From Yoonia vestfoldensis (GTDB lineage: Bacteria; Pseudomonadota; Alphaproteobacteria; Rhodobacterales; Rhodobacteraceae), in assembly GCF_002158905.1 (NCBI RefSeq), contig NZ_CP021431.1, forward strand, positions 1,178,001 through 1,242,000: 64,000 nt of DNA, written 5' to 3'. The notes under the pieces were generated by a model, which made no database searches, was not told the origin of the DNA, and was given only the letters and a program-made list of their open reading frames with translations. Every line of letters starts with the position of its first letter. The stretch's first letter is position 1. The position numbers and the translations under genes are program-made. Of the stretch, positions 37,629 through 48,733 are shown in pieces.

Positions 37629-37706
37629 GGCGTGATCTTCTCCGCTGAGGTTTTGATTGCCTTGTTTTAGTCTCATGGTGTCAAAGATAAAGGGACCAGT
37701 GACCCC

Positions 37707-40700
37707 ATGGGCGGAGAAACCTTGCCAGAGCCAATGCCAGAGCCTTCGCCAGACCGGCCGCAGACAGGCGACCCTGTCCGCGCCAGACGGCCCCTGTCGC
37801 GTGTCCGGCTGGTGCTGCGCGGTCTGGTGACGCTTTGCCTGATGCCGCTGGTCTTTGTGCTGGTGGCGGGGGTCATGATCATCGACCGCGAGATCACCGC
37901 CCCCAGCTGGATCACCGCACAGGTGCAGGACCGCGGCACGCAGGTGCTGGATGGTGGGCGTTTGCGCTTTGCCGCGATCTCGGTGCGGCTGGGGCGTGAC
38001 CTGCACCCGACATTGCGGCTGATCGACACCCAGCTGATTGATCGCAACGGCGCGCTGGTGACGCGGATCCCGGTGGTCGAGGCTGATCTGTCCCCGCGCG
38101 GGGTGATCCTGCAACGCGCCGTGCTGGTCCAGCAGGTCCGCATCATCGGGGCCCAGATCAATCTGCGCCGCGCGCGCGATGGCAGCTTGGCGCTGGCCTT
38201 GGGGGCGGGCAATGGTTTGGGCATGCGCAGCCTGCCCGATTGGCTGGACCAGATCGATCTGGTGCTGGACCGGCCCGAATTCGCGGCGCTGCGCCGCGCG
38301 CAGGCGACCGGATTGATCGTCAATTACGACGATGCCCGCGCCAGACGCAGCTGGACGGTGGATGGGGGTCAGGTGGATCTGGACCTGCGCGGCGGGCAGG
38401 TGGCGGTGCAGGCCGAACTGGCGCTGTTGTCGGGGCGGGCCGATGTGACCACGGCCCTGTTGTCCTATGCCAGCGCGCGCGACACGCGGGCCGCCGATCT
38501 GGCCGTGACGATCCGCAATATTGCCGCCAGCGACATTGCCGCGCAATCGCCTGCCTTGAACTGGCTGCGCGATGTCTCGGCCCCTTTATCCGCCGAATTG
38601 CGCACCGCGATTGACGCGACCGGCGCGCTGGGGACGCTGCATGCGGCGCTGGATATCGGGGCAGGGGTGCTGCAACCGACGCCCGCCTCGGAACCGATCG
38701 ACTTTAGCGCGGCGCGCGCGGCGCTGATCTATGACCCGTCGCAGGATCTGATCCGGTTCAGCGATATCGCGGTGCAGAGCGACTGGGGCAGTCTGCAGGC
38801 CGATGGTGACGCCTATCTGCGCGATTTCGCCGATGGGCTGCCGCGCGCCCTGCTGGCGCAATTCCAGCTGCGCAATGTGGCGCTGACCCCGCCGGGCCTG
38901 TTTGACGCACCGCCCGTGATTGACACAGCGCGTGTCGATCTGCGGCTGCGGCTGGATCCTTTCGTGGTCGATATCGGGCAGGCCATGCTGCGCGATGGTG
39001 CCTCGCGCCTGTTGGCCAGTGGGCGGATCGCGGCGACCGATGCGGGCTGGCAGGTCGCGGCTGACGCGCAGATTGACCAGCTGTCGCCCGACCGGCTGCG
39101 CGCGCTTTGGCCCAATCAGCTGCGCCCCGGCAGCCGCGCCTGGTTCAGCCAGAACGTGCAGGCAGGCCAGCTGTCGGATCTGCATTTCGGGCTGCGTCTG
39201 GACCCCGGCCAGCCCGCCAGGATCGCCGGGCATTTCAGCTTTGCCGATGCATCGGTTGTCGTCCTGCGCGGGTTGCCGCCGGTGACAGCGGCGCGCGGCA
39301 CCGGCCATCTGAGCGATCATCGCCTGGTCATCGCGGTCGATACAGGCAGCATGACCACGCCCCATGGCGGCGCTTTGGTGATCGACGGCACCAGCTTTGC
39401 CATCGCGGATCTGCGCCAAAGGCCCGGCCTTGCGACCTTGCAGCTAGAGGCCCAGAGCCGCCTGCCGGATCTGTTATCGGTCATCAACCAGCCGCCTTTC
39501 GCCTTTATGGACAAGGCCGGTCTGCCGGTAACAATCGCCGATGGCACGGCCCGGACCCAAGGGACCGTAAACTGGCCCCTGTTCAGACGGCCCCCGCGCG
39601 AAATGGTGCGGTATGATATCGGCGTCGATCTGGCAGAGCTGCGCAGCGATCAGCTGGTGCCGGGGCGCAGCCTGACCGCCGCGACCATGCAGGTGGCGGT
39701 CACTGATGCGGGACTGTCGATCACGGGGCCGGTGCAGCTGGACGGTGTCGCAGCCGTGGCGCAATGGACACAAGCCTTTCTCCGCCGCGGCCGGGCCGAC
39801 AGCCAGTTGCAGGCCGATGTGATGATCTCCGAGACGGCCCTGCGCGCCTTTGGCATCACGCTGCCGCCCGGCATGATCAGCGGCGCGGCCTCTGCGCGGC
39901 TGCAGGTCACGCTGCCCGCCGATGGACCGCCGCAATTCCGGATTCGCTCTGATCTGGATGGGCTGCGGCTGGCGCTGCCTGCGATTGGCTGGGCCAAGCC
40001 CGCCGCCACCAAGGGCGATCTGCGTATCGAGGGCGTTCTGGGTCCGGCCCCCGAGGTCACCCGCCTGCTGATCAGCGGTGGCGGCTTGCAGGCAGAAGGC
40101 CGGATCGATCTGCTGGCAGGCGGCGGTTTGGCGCAGGCGGTGTTTTCACGGTTCCAGATCGGCAGCTGGCTGGATGCGCCGGTCACCGTGCAGGGGCGCG
40201 GCGCGGATCAGCCACCCGCGATCATCGTGCAGGGCGGCATGATCGACCTGCGCCGCGCCCGGTTCGGGGCAGATCAGGGGGCCGGTCAGGGCGCAGGCGG
40301 CAGCCCGGTGCAGATCGCGCTGGACCGTCTGGTGGTGACCGAAGATCTGGCGCTGACCGGCTTTCGCGGCGATTTCACCACAATTGCGGGGTTCATCGGG
40401 CAATTCACCGCGCGCATCAATGGCAGCGCCATCGTCGCGGGCACGGTTGCGCCGCGCGGCGGGCGGTCCGCGATCCGGCTGCGCAGCGATGATGCGGGCA
40501 GCGTCTTGCAGGCCTCGGGGCTGTTTCGCAGCGCGCTGGGCGGCACGCTGGATCTGACGCTGCTACCGGGCGCGCAAGAGGGTATCTTTGACGGGGCGCT
40601 TGCCGTGCGCGCGGTGCGGGTGCGCGATGCGCCGACATTGGCGGCGGTGCTGGATGCGATCAGCGTCGTGGGCTTGCTGCAACAGATGGACGGGCAGGGG

Positions 40701-41039
40701 CTGGCCTTTGACGAGGTCGATGTCCGGTTCCGCCTGACGCCTGATCAGGTCATCGTGTCGCAGGCCAGCGCGGTCGGTCCGGGGCTTGGCATTGCGGTCA
40801 ACGGGATTTACACGCTGGCGGGCAAGGGGTTTGATTTGCAGGCTGTCGTGTCTCCGTTCTATCTGGTCAACAGCATCGGCGCGTTCCTGACGCGCAAGGG
40901 CGAGGGGCTGGTCGGCTTCAATGTCGCGATTGCAGGCACGGCAGAGGCGCCACGGGTCAGTGTGAACCCGCTCTCTGCGCTGACCCCGGGCCGTTTTCGC
41001 GAAATTTTTCGCCGCCCCCCACCGGAGCTGACCCAATGA
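37707..41039 (+). CDS. YhdP/AsmA-like envelope protein (DUF3971)
   Basis: A 1110-residue protein with a cytosolic Pro-rich head, one transmembrane helix at about 37-59, and a long periplasmic body of repeating beta strands. The C-terminal AsmA-like region (about 900-1090) has [24 protein letters not shown] split across strands and ends near the inner leaflet. YhdP, TamB and AsmA relatives form hydrophobic grooves that carry phospholipids between membranes, so an envelope lipid role is inferred. The stop overlaps the queA start by ATGA. Confidence 0.8.
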   Translation: MGGETLPEPMPEPSPDRPQTGDPVRARRPLSRVRLVLRGLVTLCLMPLVFVLVAGVMIIDREITAPSWITAQVQDRGTQVLDGGRLRFAAISVRLGRDLHPTLRLIDTQLIDRNGALVTRIPVVEADLSPRGVILQRAVLVQQVRIIGAQINLRRARDGSLALALGAGNGLGMRSLPDWLDQIDLVLDRPEFAALRRAQATGLIVNYDDARARRSWTVDGGQVDLDLRGGQVAVQAELALLSGRADVTTALLSYASARDTRAADLAVTIRNIAASDIAAQSPALNWLRDVSAPLSAELRTAIDATGALGTLHAALDIGAGVLQPTPASEPIDFSAARAALIYDPSQDLIRFSDIAVQSDWGSLQADGDAYLRDFADGLPRALLAQFQLRNVALTPPGLFDAPPVIDTARVDLRLRLDPFVVDIGQAMLRDGASRLLASGRIAATDAGWQVAADAQIDQLSPDRLRALWPNQLRPGSRAWFSQNVQAGQLSDLHFGLRLDPGQPARIAGHFSFADASVVVLRGLPPVTAARGTGHLSDHRLVIAVDTGSMTTPHGGALVIDGTSFAIADLRQRPGLATLQLEAQSRLPDLLSVINQPPFAFMDKAGLPVTIADGTARTQGTVNWPLFRRPPREMVRYDIGVDLAELRSDQLVPGRSLTAATMQVAVTDAGLSITGPVQLDGVAAVAQWTQAFLRRGRADSQLQADVMISETALRAFGITLPPGMISGAASARLQVTLPADGPPQFRIRSDLDGLRLALPAIGWAKPAATKGDLRIEGVLGPAPEVTRLLISGGGLQAEGRIDLLAGGGLAQAVFSRFQIGSWLDAPVTVQGRGADQPPAIIVQGGMIDLRRARFGADQGAGQGAGGSPVQIALDRLVVTEDLALTGFRGDFTTIAGFIGQFTARINGSAIVAGTVAPRGGRSAIRLRSDDAGSVLQASGLFRSALGGTLDLTLLPGAQEGIFDGALAVRAVRVRDAPTLAAVLDAISVVGLLQQMDGQGLAFDEVDVRFRLTPDQVIVSQASAVGPGLGIAVNGIYTLAGKGFDLQAVVSPFYLVNSIGAFLTRKGEGLVGFNVAIAGTAEAPRVSVNPLSALTPGRFREIFRRPPPELTQ

Positions 41040-42091
41040 AACTAAGTGATTTCGATTTCGACCTGCCCGAGGCGCTGATCGCCACCCGCCCCGCGCGGCC
41101 GCGGTCTTCGGCCCGGTTGCTGCTGGCGCAGGGTGATCAGATCGCGGACCGGATCGTCACCGATCTGGTCGATATCCTGCAACCGGGCGACCGGCTGGTG
41201 CTGAATGACACCAAGGTGATCCCCGCGCGGCTGACCGGCACCCGCGCGCGCATCGGCGAGGCCGGCGAGACCGCCGCGAAGATCGAGGTGACTTTGCTGG
41301 AACCGCAGGCCGGCGGCGATTGGTCGGCGCTGGTCAAGCCGCTTAAAAAGGTGCGCGACGGCGAGGTGATCGTCTTTTCCGCCGCTCTGTCCGCGACATT
41401 GGTCAGCCGTGCCGACGGGCAGGCGCGGCTGGCGTTCAACCTGACGGGCGATGATTTCGATGCCGCGCTCAATGCCGTGGGCGCCATGCCGCTGCCACCC
41501 TATATCGAGGCCAAGCGCCCATCCGATGCCGCCGATATGGATGATTACCAGACCTATTGGGCAAAGCATGCGGGCGCTGTGGCCGCGCCCACCGCATCGC
41601 TGCATTTCGACGGGCCTTTGTTGCAGGCGCTGGCCGCACGCGGGGTGACGATGTCTTATGTGACGCTGCATGTGGGCGCAGGCACCTTTTTGCCGGTCAA
41701 GGTGGATGATGTGCGCGACCACAAGATGCATGCCGAATGGGGCGAGGTGACGGATAAAGCCGCCGCCGAGATCAATGCCACCAAGGCGGCAGGCAAGCGG
41801 GTGATCCCGGTCGGCACAACCGCGCTGCGGCTGATCGAAAGCGCCGCCAAGGAGGGGCAATTGCAGCCCTGGACCGGGCCTACGGATATTTTCATCACGC
41901 CGGGCTTTGCGTTTCAGATCGCGGATGGGCTGATGACCAATTTCCACCTGCCCAAATCCACGCTGATGATGCTGGTCTCGGCGATGATGGGGATGGACAG
42001 GATCAAGGCGATCTATGCCCATGCCATCGCCGAACGCTACCGGTTCTTTTCCTATGGAGATTCGTCGCTTTTGTTACCTGACCGCGCGTGA
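41036..42091 (+). CDS. queA: S-adenosylmethionine:tRNA ribosyltransferase-isomerase
   Basis: A 351-residue enzyme that converts preQ1 at tRNA position 34 to epoxyqueuosine using the ribosyl of SAM. It follows Tgt in the pathway (tgt is at 4348). Signatures are [40 protein letters not shown] and [16 protein letters not shown]. Length is typical (340-360). It is translationally coupled to the YhdP-like gene. No other queuosine gene is nearby. Confidence 0.97.
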   Translation: MKLSDFDFDLPEALIATRPARPRSSARLLLAQGDQIADRIVTDLVDILQPGDRLVLNDTKVIPARLTGTRARIGEAGETAAKIEVTLLEPQAGGDWSALVKPLKKVRDGEVIVFSAALSATLVSRADGQARLAFNLTGDDFDAALNAVGAMPLPPYIEAKRPSDAADMDDYQTYWAKHAGAVAAPTASLHFDGPLLQALAARGVTMSYVTLHVGAGTFLPVKVDDVRDHKMHAEWGEVTDKAAAEINATKAAGKRVIPVGTTALRLIESAAKEGQLQPWTGPTDIFITPGFAFQIADGLMTNFHLPKSTLMMLVSAMMGMDRIKAIYAHAIAERYRFFSYGDSSLLLPDRA

Positions 42092-42170
42092 TTGTCGGGC
42101 CGGGCGCATTGCAATCCCGCGATGATCAGGTCACAGGGCGGAGTTTGATCAAACCCTGAAGGGGGACAGG

Positions 42171-43445
42171 ATGTTTCAGGTACTGACAGGATCATGGGCG
42201 CTGTTTCTGGGAATGTTCCTGTTGATGGTGGGCAATGGGCTGCAAGGCACATTGCTGGGCCTGCGCGGCGAGATGGAAGGTTTCAGCACGCTGGCGCTGT
42301 CTTTCGTGATGTCGGCCTATTTCCTGGGCTTCTTGTTTTCATCGCGCTTTACCCCTGAACTGATCCGCCGTGTCGGCCATGTGCGGGTCTTTGCGGCGAT
42401 GGGGTCGATGATCTCGGCGGTGCTGATCCTTTATCCCACATTGGTGGACCCGATTGCCTGGACCATCGGGCGGGTGATCATGGGGTTCTGTTTCTGCGGC
42501 GTCTATATCACCGCCGAAAGCTGGCTGAACGATGCGTCAAGCAATGCCAACCGCGGCAAGGCGCTGTCGCTTTACATGATCGTGCAGATGGCGGGGATCG
42601 TCTTTGCGCAATATATCGTCAGCCTGGGCGATGTATCGGGCTATGTGATCTTTATCATCCCTTCGGTGCTGGTGTCGCTGGCCTTTGCGCCGGTGCTGTT
42701 ATCGGCCCGCCCGATGCCGGCCTTTTCCGCGACCAAGCCGATGCAGATCAAGGCGCTGATCCAGACCTCGCCCTTGGGCTGCGCGGGGATGTTCCTGCTG
42801 GGCGGCGTCTTTGCCGCGCAATTCGGCATGTCGGCGGTTTACGGCAGCCGCGTCGGGCTGAGCGTGGGGGAAATCTCTTTCTTCATCTCGGCGATCTATG
42901 TGGCCGCATTGGTGCTGCAATATCCGATCGGCTGGCTGTCCGACCGCATGGACCGGCGCCGGCTGATCATCTGGATCGCCCTGCTGGGCGGGTTCGGGTC
43001 GCTGATCGCCTTTATCGTGCCGGGCAGCTTTGTGCTGATCATTATCAGCGGGGCCATCGTGGGCGGCACATCCAACCCGCTTTATGCGCTGCTGATCGCC
43101 TATACCAATGATTACCTCGAAAAAGAGGATATGGCCGCCGCCTCTGGCGGGTTGTTGTTCATCAACGGGCTGGGGGCGATCATGGGGCCGCTGATCGTGG
43201 GTCTGATGATGGATGTGATCGGGGATAACGGGTTCTGGCTGTTCACCGCGGTGCTGATGCTGGGGGTGGGGCTGTTTGGGATGGTGCGTGCCGCGCAGCG
43301 GGATCGCGGCGCGCTGGATCTGGATCAGGTGCCCTATGCGCCGGTCTCGGCCGGATCATCCGCTGTCGCTGTCGGTGTCGCGCAAGAGGTCTATCTGGAC
43401 GCCGTCAGCGACGAGATCGCCGCCCGCGCCGATCAGGACGCCTAA
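42171..43445 (+). CDS. MFS transporter (YcaD-like)
   Basis: A 424-residue inner-membrane protein with twelve hydrophobic segments between residues 8 and 385. The MFS loop motif between helices 2 and 3 is RFTPELIRRVGHVRVF, and the second half has DRMDRRRLIIW. The segment GFCFCGVYITAESWLND in the first half is a YcaD-like feature. The C-terminus is a hydrophilic Ala-rich tail. The substrate is unknown. It starts 79 bases after queA. Confidence 0.85.
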   Translation: MFQVLTGSWALFLGMFLLMVGNGLQGTLLGLRGEMEGFSTLALSFVMSAYFLGFLFSSRFTPELIRRVGHVRVFAAMGSMISAVLILYPTLVDPIAWTIGRVIMGFCFCGVYITAESWLNDASSNANRGKALSLYMIVQMAGIVFAQYIVSLGDVSGYVIFIIPSVLVSLAFAPVLLSARPMPAFSATKPMQIKALIQTSPLGCAGMFLLGGVFAAQFGMSAVYGSRVGLSVGEISFFISAIYVAALVLQYPIGWLSDRMDRRRLIIWIALLGGFGSLIAFIVPGSFVLIIISGAIVGGTSNPLYALLIAYTNDYLEKEDMAAASGGLLFINGLGAIMGPLIVGLMMDVIGDNGFWLFTAVLMLGVGLFGMVRAAQRDRGALDLDQVPYAPVSAGSSAVAVGVAQEVYLDAVSDEIAARADQDA

Positions 43446-43548
43446 TAGGACAGGCGATTTTGAGGGCTGCTTGCCAAGAACCTCTTGTCAGATCACGATT
43501 TGTCTGTTCCTTTGACCCAAGGGGCAGCAGAGCGGGAGGATCGGGGCA

Positions 43549-44130
43549 GTGGCGCGCGCAGACGAGGTTCTGGCCTTTTGGCTCGATGAATGTTCGCCCT
43601 CGGATTGGTATAAATCCGATCCTGATTTCGACGCCCTGATCCGCGACCGTTTCGCGCAGACATGGATCGCCGCGACCGAAGGATCGCTGGGGCTATGGCT
43701 GACCCATCCGACCGGCACGCTGGCCTATATCATCCTGACCGATCAATTCCCGCGCAATATGTTCCGCGACACGGCCAAGGCCTTTTCCACCGATCTGCTG
43801 GGGCTGGCCGCCGCCAAGATGGCGATTGAACGCAATTGGGACATGAAGATCGCCGAACCCGCGCGGCAATTCTTCTACCTGCCCTTGATGCATTCCGAGG
43901 CTTTGTCCGATCAGGACCGCGCGGTCCGGCTGATCCATTCGCGGATGCCCGAGACCGGCGAGGCCAACCGCGACCATGCCCGCGCGCATCGCCGGATCAT
44001 CCGCGATTTCGGCCGCTTTCCCTATCGCAATGCCGCGCTGGGCCGGCGCAGCAGCCCCGCCGAGCAAAGCTTTCTGGATGCGGGTGGCTATGGCTTTGCC
44101 CTGCGCATGTTGCAGGAAAAACCGGCCTGA
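43549..44130 (+). CDS. DUF924 family protein
   Basis: A 193-residue all-alpha protein. Family motifs are VLAFWLDECSPSDWYKSD near the start, ILTDQFPRNMFRDTAKAF, and FFYLPLMHSEALSDQDRAV. The C-terminal FPYRNAALGRRSSPAE is also typical. The TPR-like fold has no assigned function. The GTG start is preceded by GGGAGGA at an 8-base spacing. It lies 103 bases after the MFS gene and 100 bases before lpdA. Confidence 0.9.
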   Translation: MARADEVLAFWLDECSPSDWYKSDPDFDALIRDRFAQTWIAATEGSLGLWLTHPTGTLAYIILTDQFPRNMFRDTAKAFSTDLLGLAAAKMAIERNWDMKIAEPARQFFYLPLMHSEALSDQDRAVRLIHSRMPETGEANRDHARAHRRIIRDFGRFPYRNAALGRRSSPAEQSFLDAGGYGFALRMLQEKPA

Positions 44131-44188
44131 TCCGCCTTGCGCCCGCGCGATAGCTGATATGACCCAAGGTCACTGGAGATCGCGGTCA

Positions 44189-44212
44189 AATTAGTTTAAC
44201 GTTCAACTAATT
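44189..44212. promoter_or_regulatory. 24-bp near-perfect palindrome upstream of lpdA
   Basis: AATTAGTT (44189-44196) and AACTAATT (44205-44212) flank a central AACGTT. Only one base pair breaks symmetry. It is 18 bases before the lpdA ATG, overlapping the likely promoter or leader. It looks like an operator; the regulator is unknown. Confidence 0.6.
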
Positions 44213-44230
44213 CTGAACAGGGAGGGCCAG

Positions 44231-45625
44231 ATGGCTGCGAAAAACTTTGATCTGATCATCATCGGGGCAGGTCCCGGCGGTTATGTGGCGGCGATCCGCG
44301 CGGCGCAATTGGGCATGAATGTCGTTGTGGTCGAGCGTGAAAACCTCGGCGGGATCTGTCTGAACTGGGGCTGTATCCCGACCAAGGCGATGCTGCGATC
44401 CTCCGAAGTGTTCCACCTGATGCACCGCGCCAAGGAATTCGGGCTGAGCGTCGAAAAGGTCGATTACGATCTGGATGCCGTGGTCAAACGCTCGCGCGGG
44501 GTGGCCAAGCAGATGGAAGGCGGCGTCAAGCATCTGCTGAAGAAAAACAAGGTCACCGTGATCATGGGCGAGGCGACGATCCCCGCCAAGGGCAAGGTCA
44601 GCGTCAAAACTGATGCCGGCACCGAGGATTTGACCGCCAAGAATATCGTGCTGGCCACAGGCGCACGCGCGCGCAACCTGCCGGGGCTAGAGGCGGATGG
44701 CGACAGGGTCTGGTCCTATCGTCACGCGCTGGTCCCGCCGCATATGCCCAAGAAATTGCTGGTCATCGGCTCGGGCGCGATCGGCATCGAATTTGCAAGC
44801 TTTTACAACACTTTGGGCGCCGAGACGACCGTGGTCGAGGTGATGGACCGCGTGCTGCCCGTGGAAGATGCCGAAATCAGCGCCTTTGCGAAAAAGCAAT
44901 TCGTCAAACAGGGCATGACGATCATGGAAAAGGCGACGGTCAAGCAATTGGACCGCACCAAGGACAAGGTCACCGCCCATATCGAAAGCGGCGGCAAGGT
45001 TGAAAAGAAAGACTTTGACACCGTGATCAGCGCTGTCGGCATCGTCGGCAATACCGAAGGTCTGGGGCTGGAAGCTTTGGGCGTCAAGATCGACCGCACC
45101 CATGTGGTGACGGATGAATATTGCCGCACCGGGGTGGATGGGCTTTATGCCATCGGCGATATCGCGGGCGCGCCATGGCTTGCGCATAAGGCCAGCCATG
45201 AAGGCGTGATGGTCGCCGAATTGATCGCGGGTAAACACGCCCATCCGGTCAAACCCGAAAGCATCGCAGGCTGCACCTATTGCCACCCGCAGGTCGCATC
45301 CGTCGGCTATACAGAGGCCAAGGCCAAGGAACTCGGCTATACTGTCAAGGTCGGCAAGTTTCCGTTCATCGGCAATGGCAAGGCCGTGGCCCTGGGCGAA
45401 CCCGAAGGGCTGATCAAGACCGTGTTCGATGCCAAGACAGGCGAGCTGCTGGGCGCGCATATGGTCGGGGCGGAAGTGACCGAATTGATCCAGGGCTATG
45501 TGATCGGCCGGCAGTTGGAAACCACCGAAGAAGACCTGATGAACACGGTCTTCCCGCATCCGACCCTGTCAGAAATGATGCATGAAAGCGTGCTGGATGC
45601 TTATGGGCGCGTGATCCATATGTAG
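44231..45625 (+). CDS. lpdA: Dihydrolipoyl dehydrogenase
   Basis: A 464-residue FAD flavoenzyme, the E3 subunit that reoxidises lipoyl groups in 2-oxoacid dehydrogenase complexes and the glycine cleavage system. The FAD loop is IIGAGPGGYVAA. The redox disulfide is in GGICLNWGCIPTKA. The NAD loop is VIGSGAIGIEFA, and the C-terminal His-Glu pair is in HPTLSEMMHE. It is separate from any E1/E2 genes. A palindromic candidate operator precedes it, and a palindrome and a hairpin follow. Confidence 0.96.
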   Translation: MAAKNFDLIIIGAGPGGYVAAIRAAQLGMNVVVVERENLGGICLNWGCIPTKAMLRSSEVFHLMHRAKEFGLSVEKVDYDLDAVVKRSRGVAKQMEGGVKHLLKKNKVTVIMGEATIPAKGKVSVKTDAGTEDLTAKNIVLATGARARNLPGLEADGDRVWSYRHALVPPHMPKKLLVIGSGAIGIEFASFYNTLGAETTVVEVMDRVLPVEDAEISAFAKKQFVKQGMTIMEKATVKQLDRTKDKVTAHIESGGKVEKKDFDTVISAVGIVGNTEGLGLEALGVKIDRTHVVTDEYCRTGVDGLYAIGDIAGAPWLAHKASHEGVMVAELIAGKHAHPVKPESIAGCTYCHPQVASVGYTEAKAKELGYTVKVGKFPFIGNGKAVALGEPEGLIKTVFDAKTGELLGAHMVGAEVTELIQGYVIGRQLETTEEDLMNTVFPHPTLSEMMHESVLDAYGRVIHM

Positions 45626-45630
45626 CCCCA

Positions 45631-45652
45631 AAGGTGGGTTCAAACCCACCTT
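45631..45652. terminator. AAGGTGGGTT palindrome after lpdA
   Basis: AAGGTGGGTT (45631-45640) and AACCCACCTT (45643-45652) form a 10-bp stem with a 2-base centre, 5 bases after the stop. It is essentially the same element as that after tkt at 58150. A second hairpin (GCGCAGCG/CGCTGCGC, 45667-45693) follows. Confidence 0.6.
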
Positions 45653-45705
45653 ACCGGCGTCAATCCGCGCAGCGTGCTTTTTGCGCGCTGCGCCTGTGAC
45701 GCCTG

Positions 45706-45740
45706 TTGCAAATAAATCCGTAAATGTTCTATTAATGTTC
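45706..45740 (+). promoter_or_regulatory. SOS-regulated uvrA promoter with LexA box
   Basis: GTTC-N7-GTTC at 45726-45740 is an exact alphaproteobacterial LexA box. The promoter elements TTGCAA (45706-45711) and TATTAA (45730-45735) are 18 bases apart, and the -10 falls inside the 7-base spacer of the box. LexA would directly block polymerase. Confidence 0.85.
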
Positions 45741-45803
45741 CGCAAGGCCATTGGACCGGCGCGGCTGTCGGCTTATGTAGCAGCCTTGGACAAGGGATGA
45801 CCC

Positions 45804-48668
45804 ATGGCAGAGCTGAAACATATCGCAGTGCGCGGCGCGCGCGAACATAACCTCAAGAACATTGACGTGGATATTCCGCGCGACCAGCTTGTGGTGATCA
45901 CCGGCCTGTCGGGGTCGGGCAAATCCTCGCTGGCTTTTGACACGATCTATGCCGAAGGGCAGCGCCGCTATGTCGAATCCCTGTCGGCCTATGCGCGGCA
46001 ATTCCTCGATATGATGGAAAAGCCCGATGTCGATCATATCAGCGGCCTGTCCCCCGCGATTTCCATCGAGCAGAAAACCACCAGCAAGAACCCAAGGTCC
46101 ACCGTCGGCACGATCACCGAGATTTACGATTACCTGCGTCTGCTGTTTGCCCGCGCGGGCACGCCCTATAGCCCCGCCACCGGCCTGCCGATCGAGGCGC
46201 AGCAGGTGCAAGACATGGTCGACCGTGTCATGGCCCTGCCCGAAGGCACGCGCGGCTATCTGCTGGCCCCGATCATCCGCGACCGCAAGGGCGAATACCG
46301 CAAGGAATTTCTGGACCTGCGCAAACAGGGCTTCCAGCGCGTCAAGGTGGACGGGCAGTTCTATGAACTGGACGAGCCGCCGACGCTGGACAAGAAATTC
46401 CGTCATGATATCGATGTGGTCGTTGACCGGATCGTCGTGCGCGCGGGGTTGGAAACGCGGCTGGCCGATAGTTTCCGCACAGCGCTCGATCTGGCGGATG
46501 GGATCACCGTGCTGGAAACCGCGCCCGCCGAGGGCGAGGGCGCACCCGAACGCATCACATTCTCGGAAAAATTCGCCTGTCCGGTCTCGGGTTTCACGAT
46601 CCCCGAGATCGAACCGCGCCTGTTTTCCTTTAACGCCCCCTTTGGCGCTTGCCCGGATTGCGACGGGCTGGGGGTGGAATTGTTCTTTGACGAACAGCTG
46701 GTCGTCCCCGATGTGACGCTGAAAATCGCCGATGGCGCGCTGGCCCCCTGGCGCAAGGGCAAGTCGCCCTATTTCCTGCAAACCATCGAAGCCATCGCCA
46801 AACATTACGGGTTCAACAAGAATGCCCGCTGGAAAGACCTCGACCCCAAGGTGCAGGAGGTGTTTCTGCGCGGCTCTGGCAGCGAGGAGATCAAATTCCG
46901 CTATGACGAGGGCGGGCGCGTCTATCAGGTCGAACGCCCCTTCGAAGGCGTGATCCCCAATATGGAACGCCGCTACCGCGAGACCGACAGCAATTGGATC
47001 CGCGAGGAATTCGAAGCCTATCAGAACAACCGCCCCTGTGGCACTTGCGGCGGCTACCGGCTGCGCCAAGAGGCGCTGGCGGTCAAGATCGGTGGCCAGC
47101 ATGTCGGGCAGGTCGTGCAGATGTCGATCAAGGAAGCCTATGATTGGTGCCTGACCGTCCCCGACAACCTGTCCAAGCAGAAGAACGAAATCGCCGTGGC
47201 GATCCTGAAAGAAATCCGCGAACGGCTGGGGTTCCTGAACAATGTCGGGCTGGAATATCTGACGCTGGCACGCAATTCCGGCACTTTGTCGGGTGGTGAA
47301 AGCCAGCGTATCCGGCTGGCCAGCCAGATCGGATCGGGGTTGCAAGGTGTGCTTTACGTGCTGGACGAACCCAGCATCGGGCTGCATCAGCGCGATAATG
47401 ACCGGCTGCTGACCACGCTGAAAAACCTGCGCGATCAGGGCAATACGGTGATTGTCGTCGAACATGACGAAGAGGCGATCCGCGAGGCCGATTACGTCTT
47501 TGACATCGGCCCCGGTGCGGGTGTGCATGGCGGACAGGTCGTGGCCCAAGGCACCCCGGCCGAGATCATGGCCAATGAAAATTCGATCACCGGGATGTAT
47601 CTGACCGGCAAACGCGAAATCGCCGTGCCCGCGACCCGCCGCAAGGGCAAGGGCAAAAAGCTGACCGTGGTCAAGGCGACGGGCAACAATCTGCATGATG
47701 TAACGGCGGATTTCCCGCTGGGCATGTTTGTCTGTGTCACCGGCGTGTCGGGCGGCGGCAAATCCACGCTGACGATTGAAACCCTGTTCAAGAATGCCTC
47801 GCAGAAATTGAATGGCGCGCGCCAGACACCGGCACCCTGCGAGACGATCAAAGGGTTCGAACATCTCGACAAGGTCATCGACATCGACCAGCGCCCCATC
47901 GGGCGCACGCCGCGGTCCAACCCTGCGACCTATACCGGGGCTTTCACCCCGATCCGCGACTGGTTTGCCGGCCTGCCAGAGGCCAAGGCCCGCGGCTATA
48001 AACCGGGGCGGTTTTCCTTCAACGTCAAGGGGGGCCGCTGCGAGGCGTGCCAAGGCGACGGTGTCATCAAGATCGAGATGCATTTTTTGCCCGATGTCTA
48101 TGTCACCTGCGAGACCTGCAAGGGCGCGCGCTATAACCGCGAAACGCTGGAGGTGAAGTTCAAGGGCAAGAGCATCGCGGATGTGCTTGATATGACAGTG
48201 GAAGATGCGCAGGGATTTTTCACCGCCGTGCCGTCGATCCGCGAAAAGATGGATGCGCTGATGCGCGTGGGGCTGGGCTATATCAAGGTGGGCCAGCAGG
48301 CCACGACGCTGTCAGGCGGCGAGGCGCAGCGCGTGAAACTGTCCAAGGAACTGGCGCGCCGGTCCACGGGCCGCACGCTTTATATTCTGGATGAGCCGAC
48401 GACGGGGCTGCATTTCGAGGATGTGCGCAAGCTGCTGGAGGTGCTGCATGAATTGGTCGATCAGGGCAATTCGGTGATCGTGATCGAACATAACCTCGAT
48501 GTGGTGAAAACCGCCGATCATATCATCGATATCGGTCCCGAAGGCGGTGATGGCGGGGGGCGGATCGTCGCAGTCGGCACGCCCGAAGAGGTGGCCGAGG
48601 TCGCGGAGAGCCATACGGGACGCTATCTCAAACCGATGCTGGCACCGCGCAAGGTGGCGGCGGAATAG
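45804..48668 (+). CDS. uvrA: Excinuclease ABC subunit A
   Basis: A 954-residue DNA damage sensor of nucleotide excision repair. There are two ABC modules: Walker [10 protein letters not shown] (34-42) with [12 protein letters not shown], and GVSGGGKST with [12 protein letters not shown]. The C-terminal zinc finger is intact (CEACQGDG and CETCKG). The first zinc module has only three of the four usual cysteines: CPVS at 259-262, where E. coli has CPIC, followed by GACPDC. A LexA box lies 64 bases upstream, and a strong hairpin follows the stop. Confidence 0.97.
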   Translation: MAELKHIAVRGAREHNLKNIDVDIPRDQLVVITGLSGSGKSSLAFDTIYAEGQRRYVESLSAYARQFLDMMEKPDVDHISGLSPAISIEQKTTSKNPRSTVGTITEIYDYLRLLFARAGTPYSPATGLPIEAQQVQDMVDRVMALPEGTRGYLLAPIIRDRKGEYRKEFLDLRKQGFQRVKVDGQFYELDEPPTLDKKFRHDIDVVVDRIVVRAGLETRLADSFRTALDLADGITVLETAPAEGEGAPERITFSEKFACPVSGFTIPEIEPRLFSFNAPFGACPDCDGLGVELFFDEQLVVPDVTLKIADGALAPWRKGKSPYFLQTIEAIAKHYGFNKNARWKDLDPKVQEVFLRGSGSEEIKFRYDEGGRVYQVERPFEGVIPNMERRYRETDSNWIREEFEAYQNNRPCGTCGGYRLRQEALAVKIGGQHVGQVVQMSIKEAYDWCLTVPDNLSKQKNEIAVAILKEIRERLGFLNNVGLEYLTLARNSGTLSGGESQRIRLASQIGSGLQGVLYVLDEPSIGLHQRDNDRLLTTLKNLRDQGNTVIVVEHDEEAIREADYVFDIGPGAGVHGGQVVAQGTPAEIMANENSITGMYLTGKREIAVPATRRKGKGKKLTVVKATGNNLHDVTADFPLGMFVCVTGVSGGGKSTLTIETLFKNASQKLNGARQTPAPCETIKGFEHLDKVIDIDQRPIGRTPRSNPATYTGAFTPIRDWFAGLPEAKARGYKPGRFSFNVKGGRCEACQGDGVIKIEMHFLPDVYVTCETCKGARYNRETLEVKFKGKSIADVLDMTVEDAQGFFTAVPSIREKMDALMRVGLGYIKVGQQATTLSGGEAQRVKLSKELARRSTGRTLYILDEPTTGLHFEDVRKLLEVLHELVDQGNSVIVIEHNLDVVKTADHIIDIGPEGGDGGGRIVAVGTPEEVAEVAESHTGRYLKPMLAPRKVAAE

Positions 48669-48671
48669 GGA

Positions 48672-48718
48672 CAGCGCCATCCTTGGGGATGGCGCTGGCC
48701 TCCGGCGGGAGTATTTTT
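48672..48718 (+). terminator. Terminator of uvrA
   Basis: CAGCGCCATCC (48672-48682) and GGATGGCGCTG (48687-48697) form a perfect 11-bp stem with a TTGG loop. A second small hairpin and TATTTTT follow (to 48718). It begins 3 bases after the stop. Confidence 0.8.
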
Positions 48719-48733
48719 GGAAAAAAGAAGTCA
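48708..48733. repeat. 26-bp intergenic repeat, copy 1
   Basis: The 26 bases from GGAGTATTTTTGG to the final GTCA are identical to 62093-62118. The last three bases are the stop codon of mmsB read on the minus strand. Confidence 0.9.

Noticed and set aside
37629..38546. Long N-terminal extension of bcp
   Set aside because: It overlaps the divergent YhdP-like gene and is Gln/His/Arg-rich; Bcp starts at 37628.
45732..48083. 783-codon open frame on the minus strand
   Set aside because: It is a shadow of uvrA: His/Gly/Asp-biased composition, no family motif, and uvrA is certain on the other strand.
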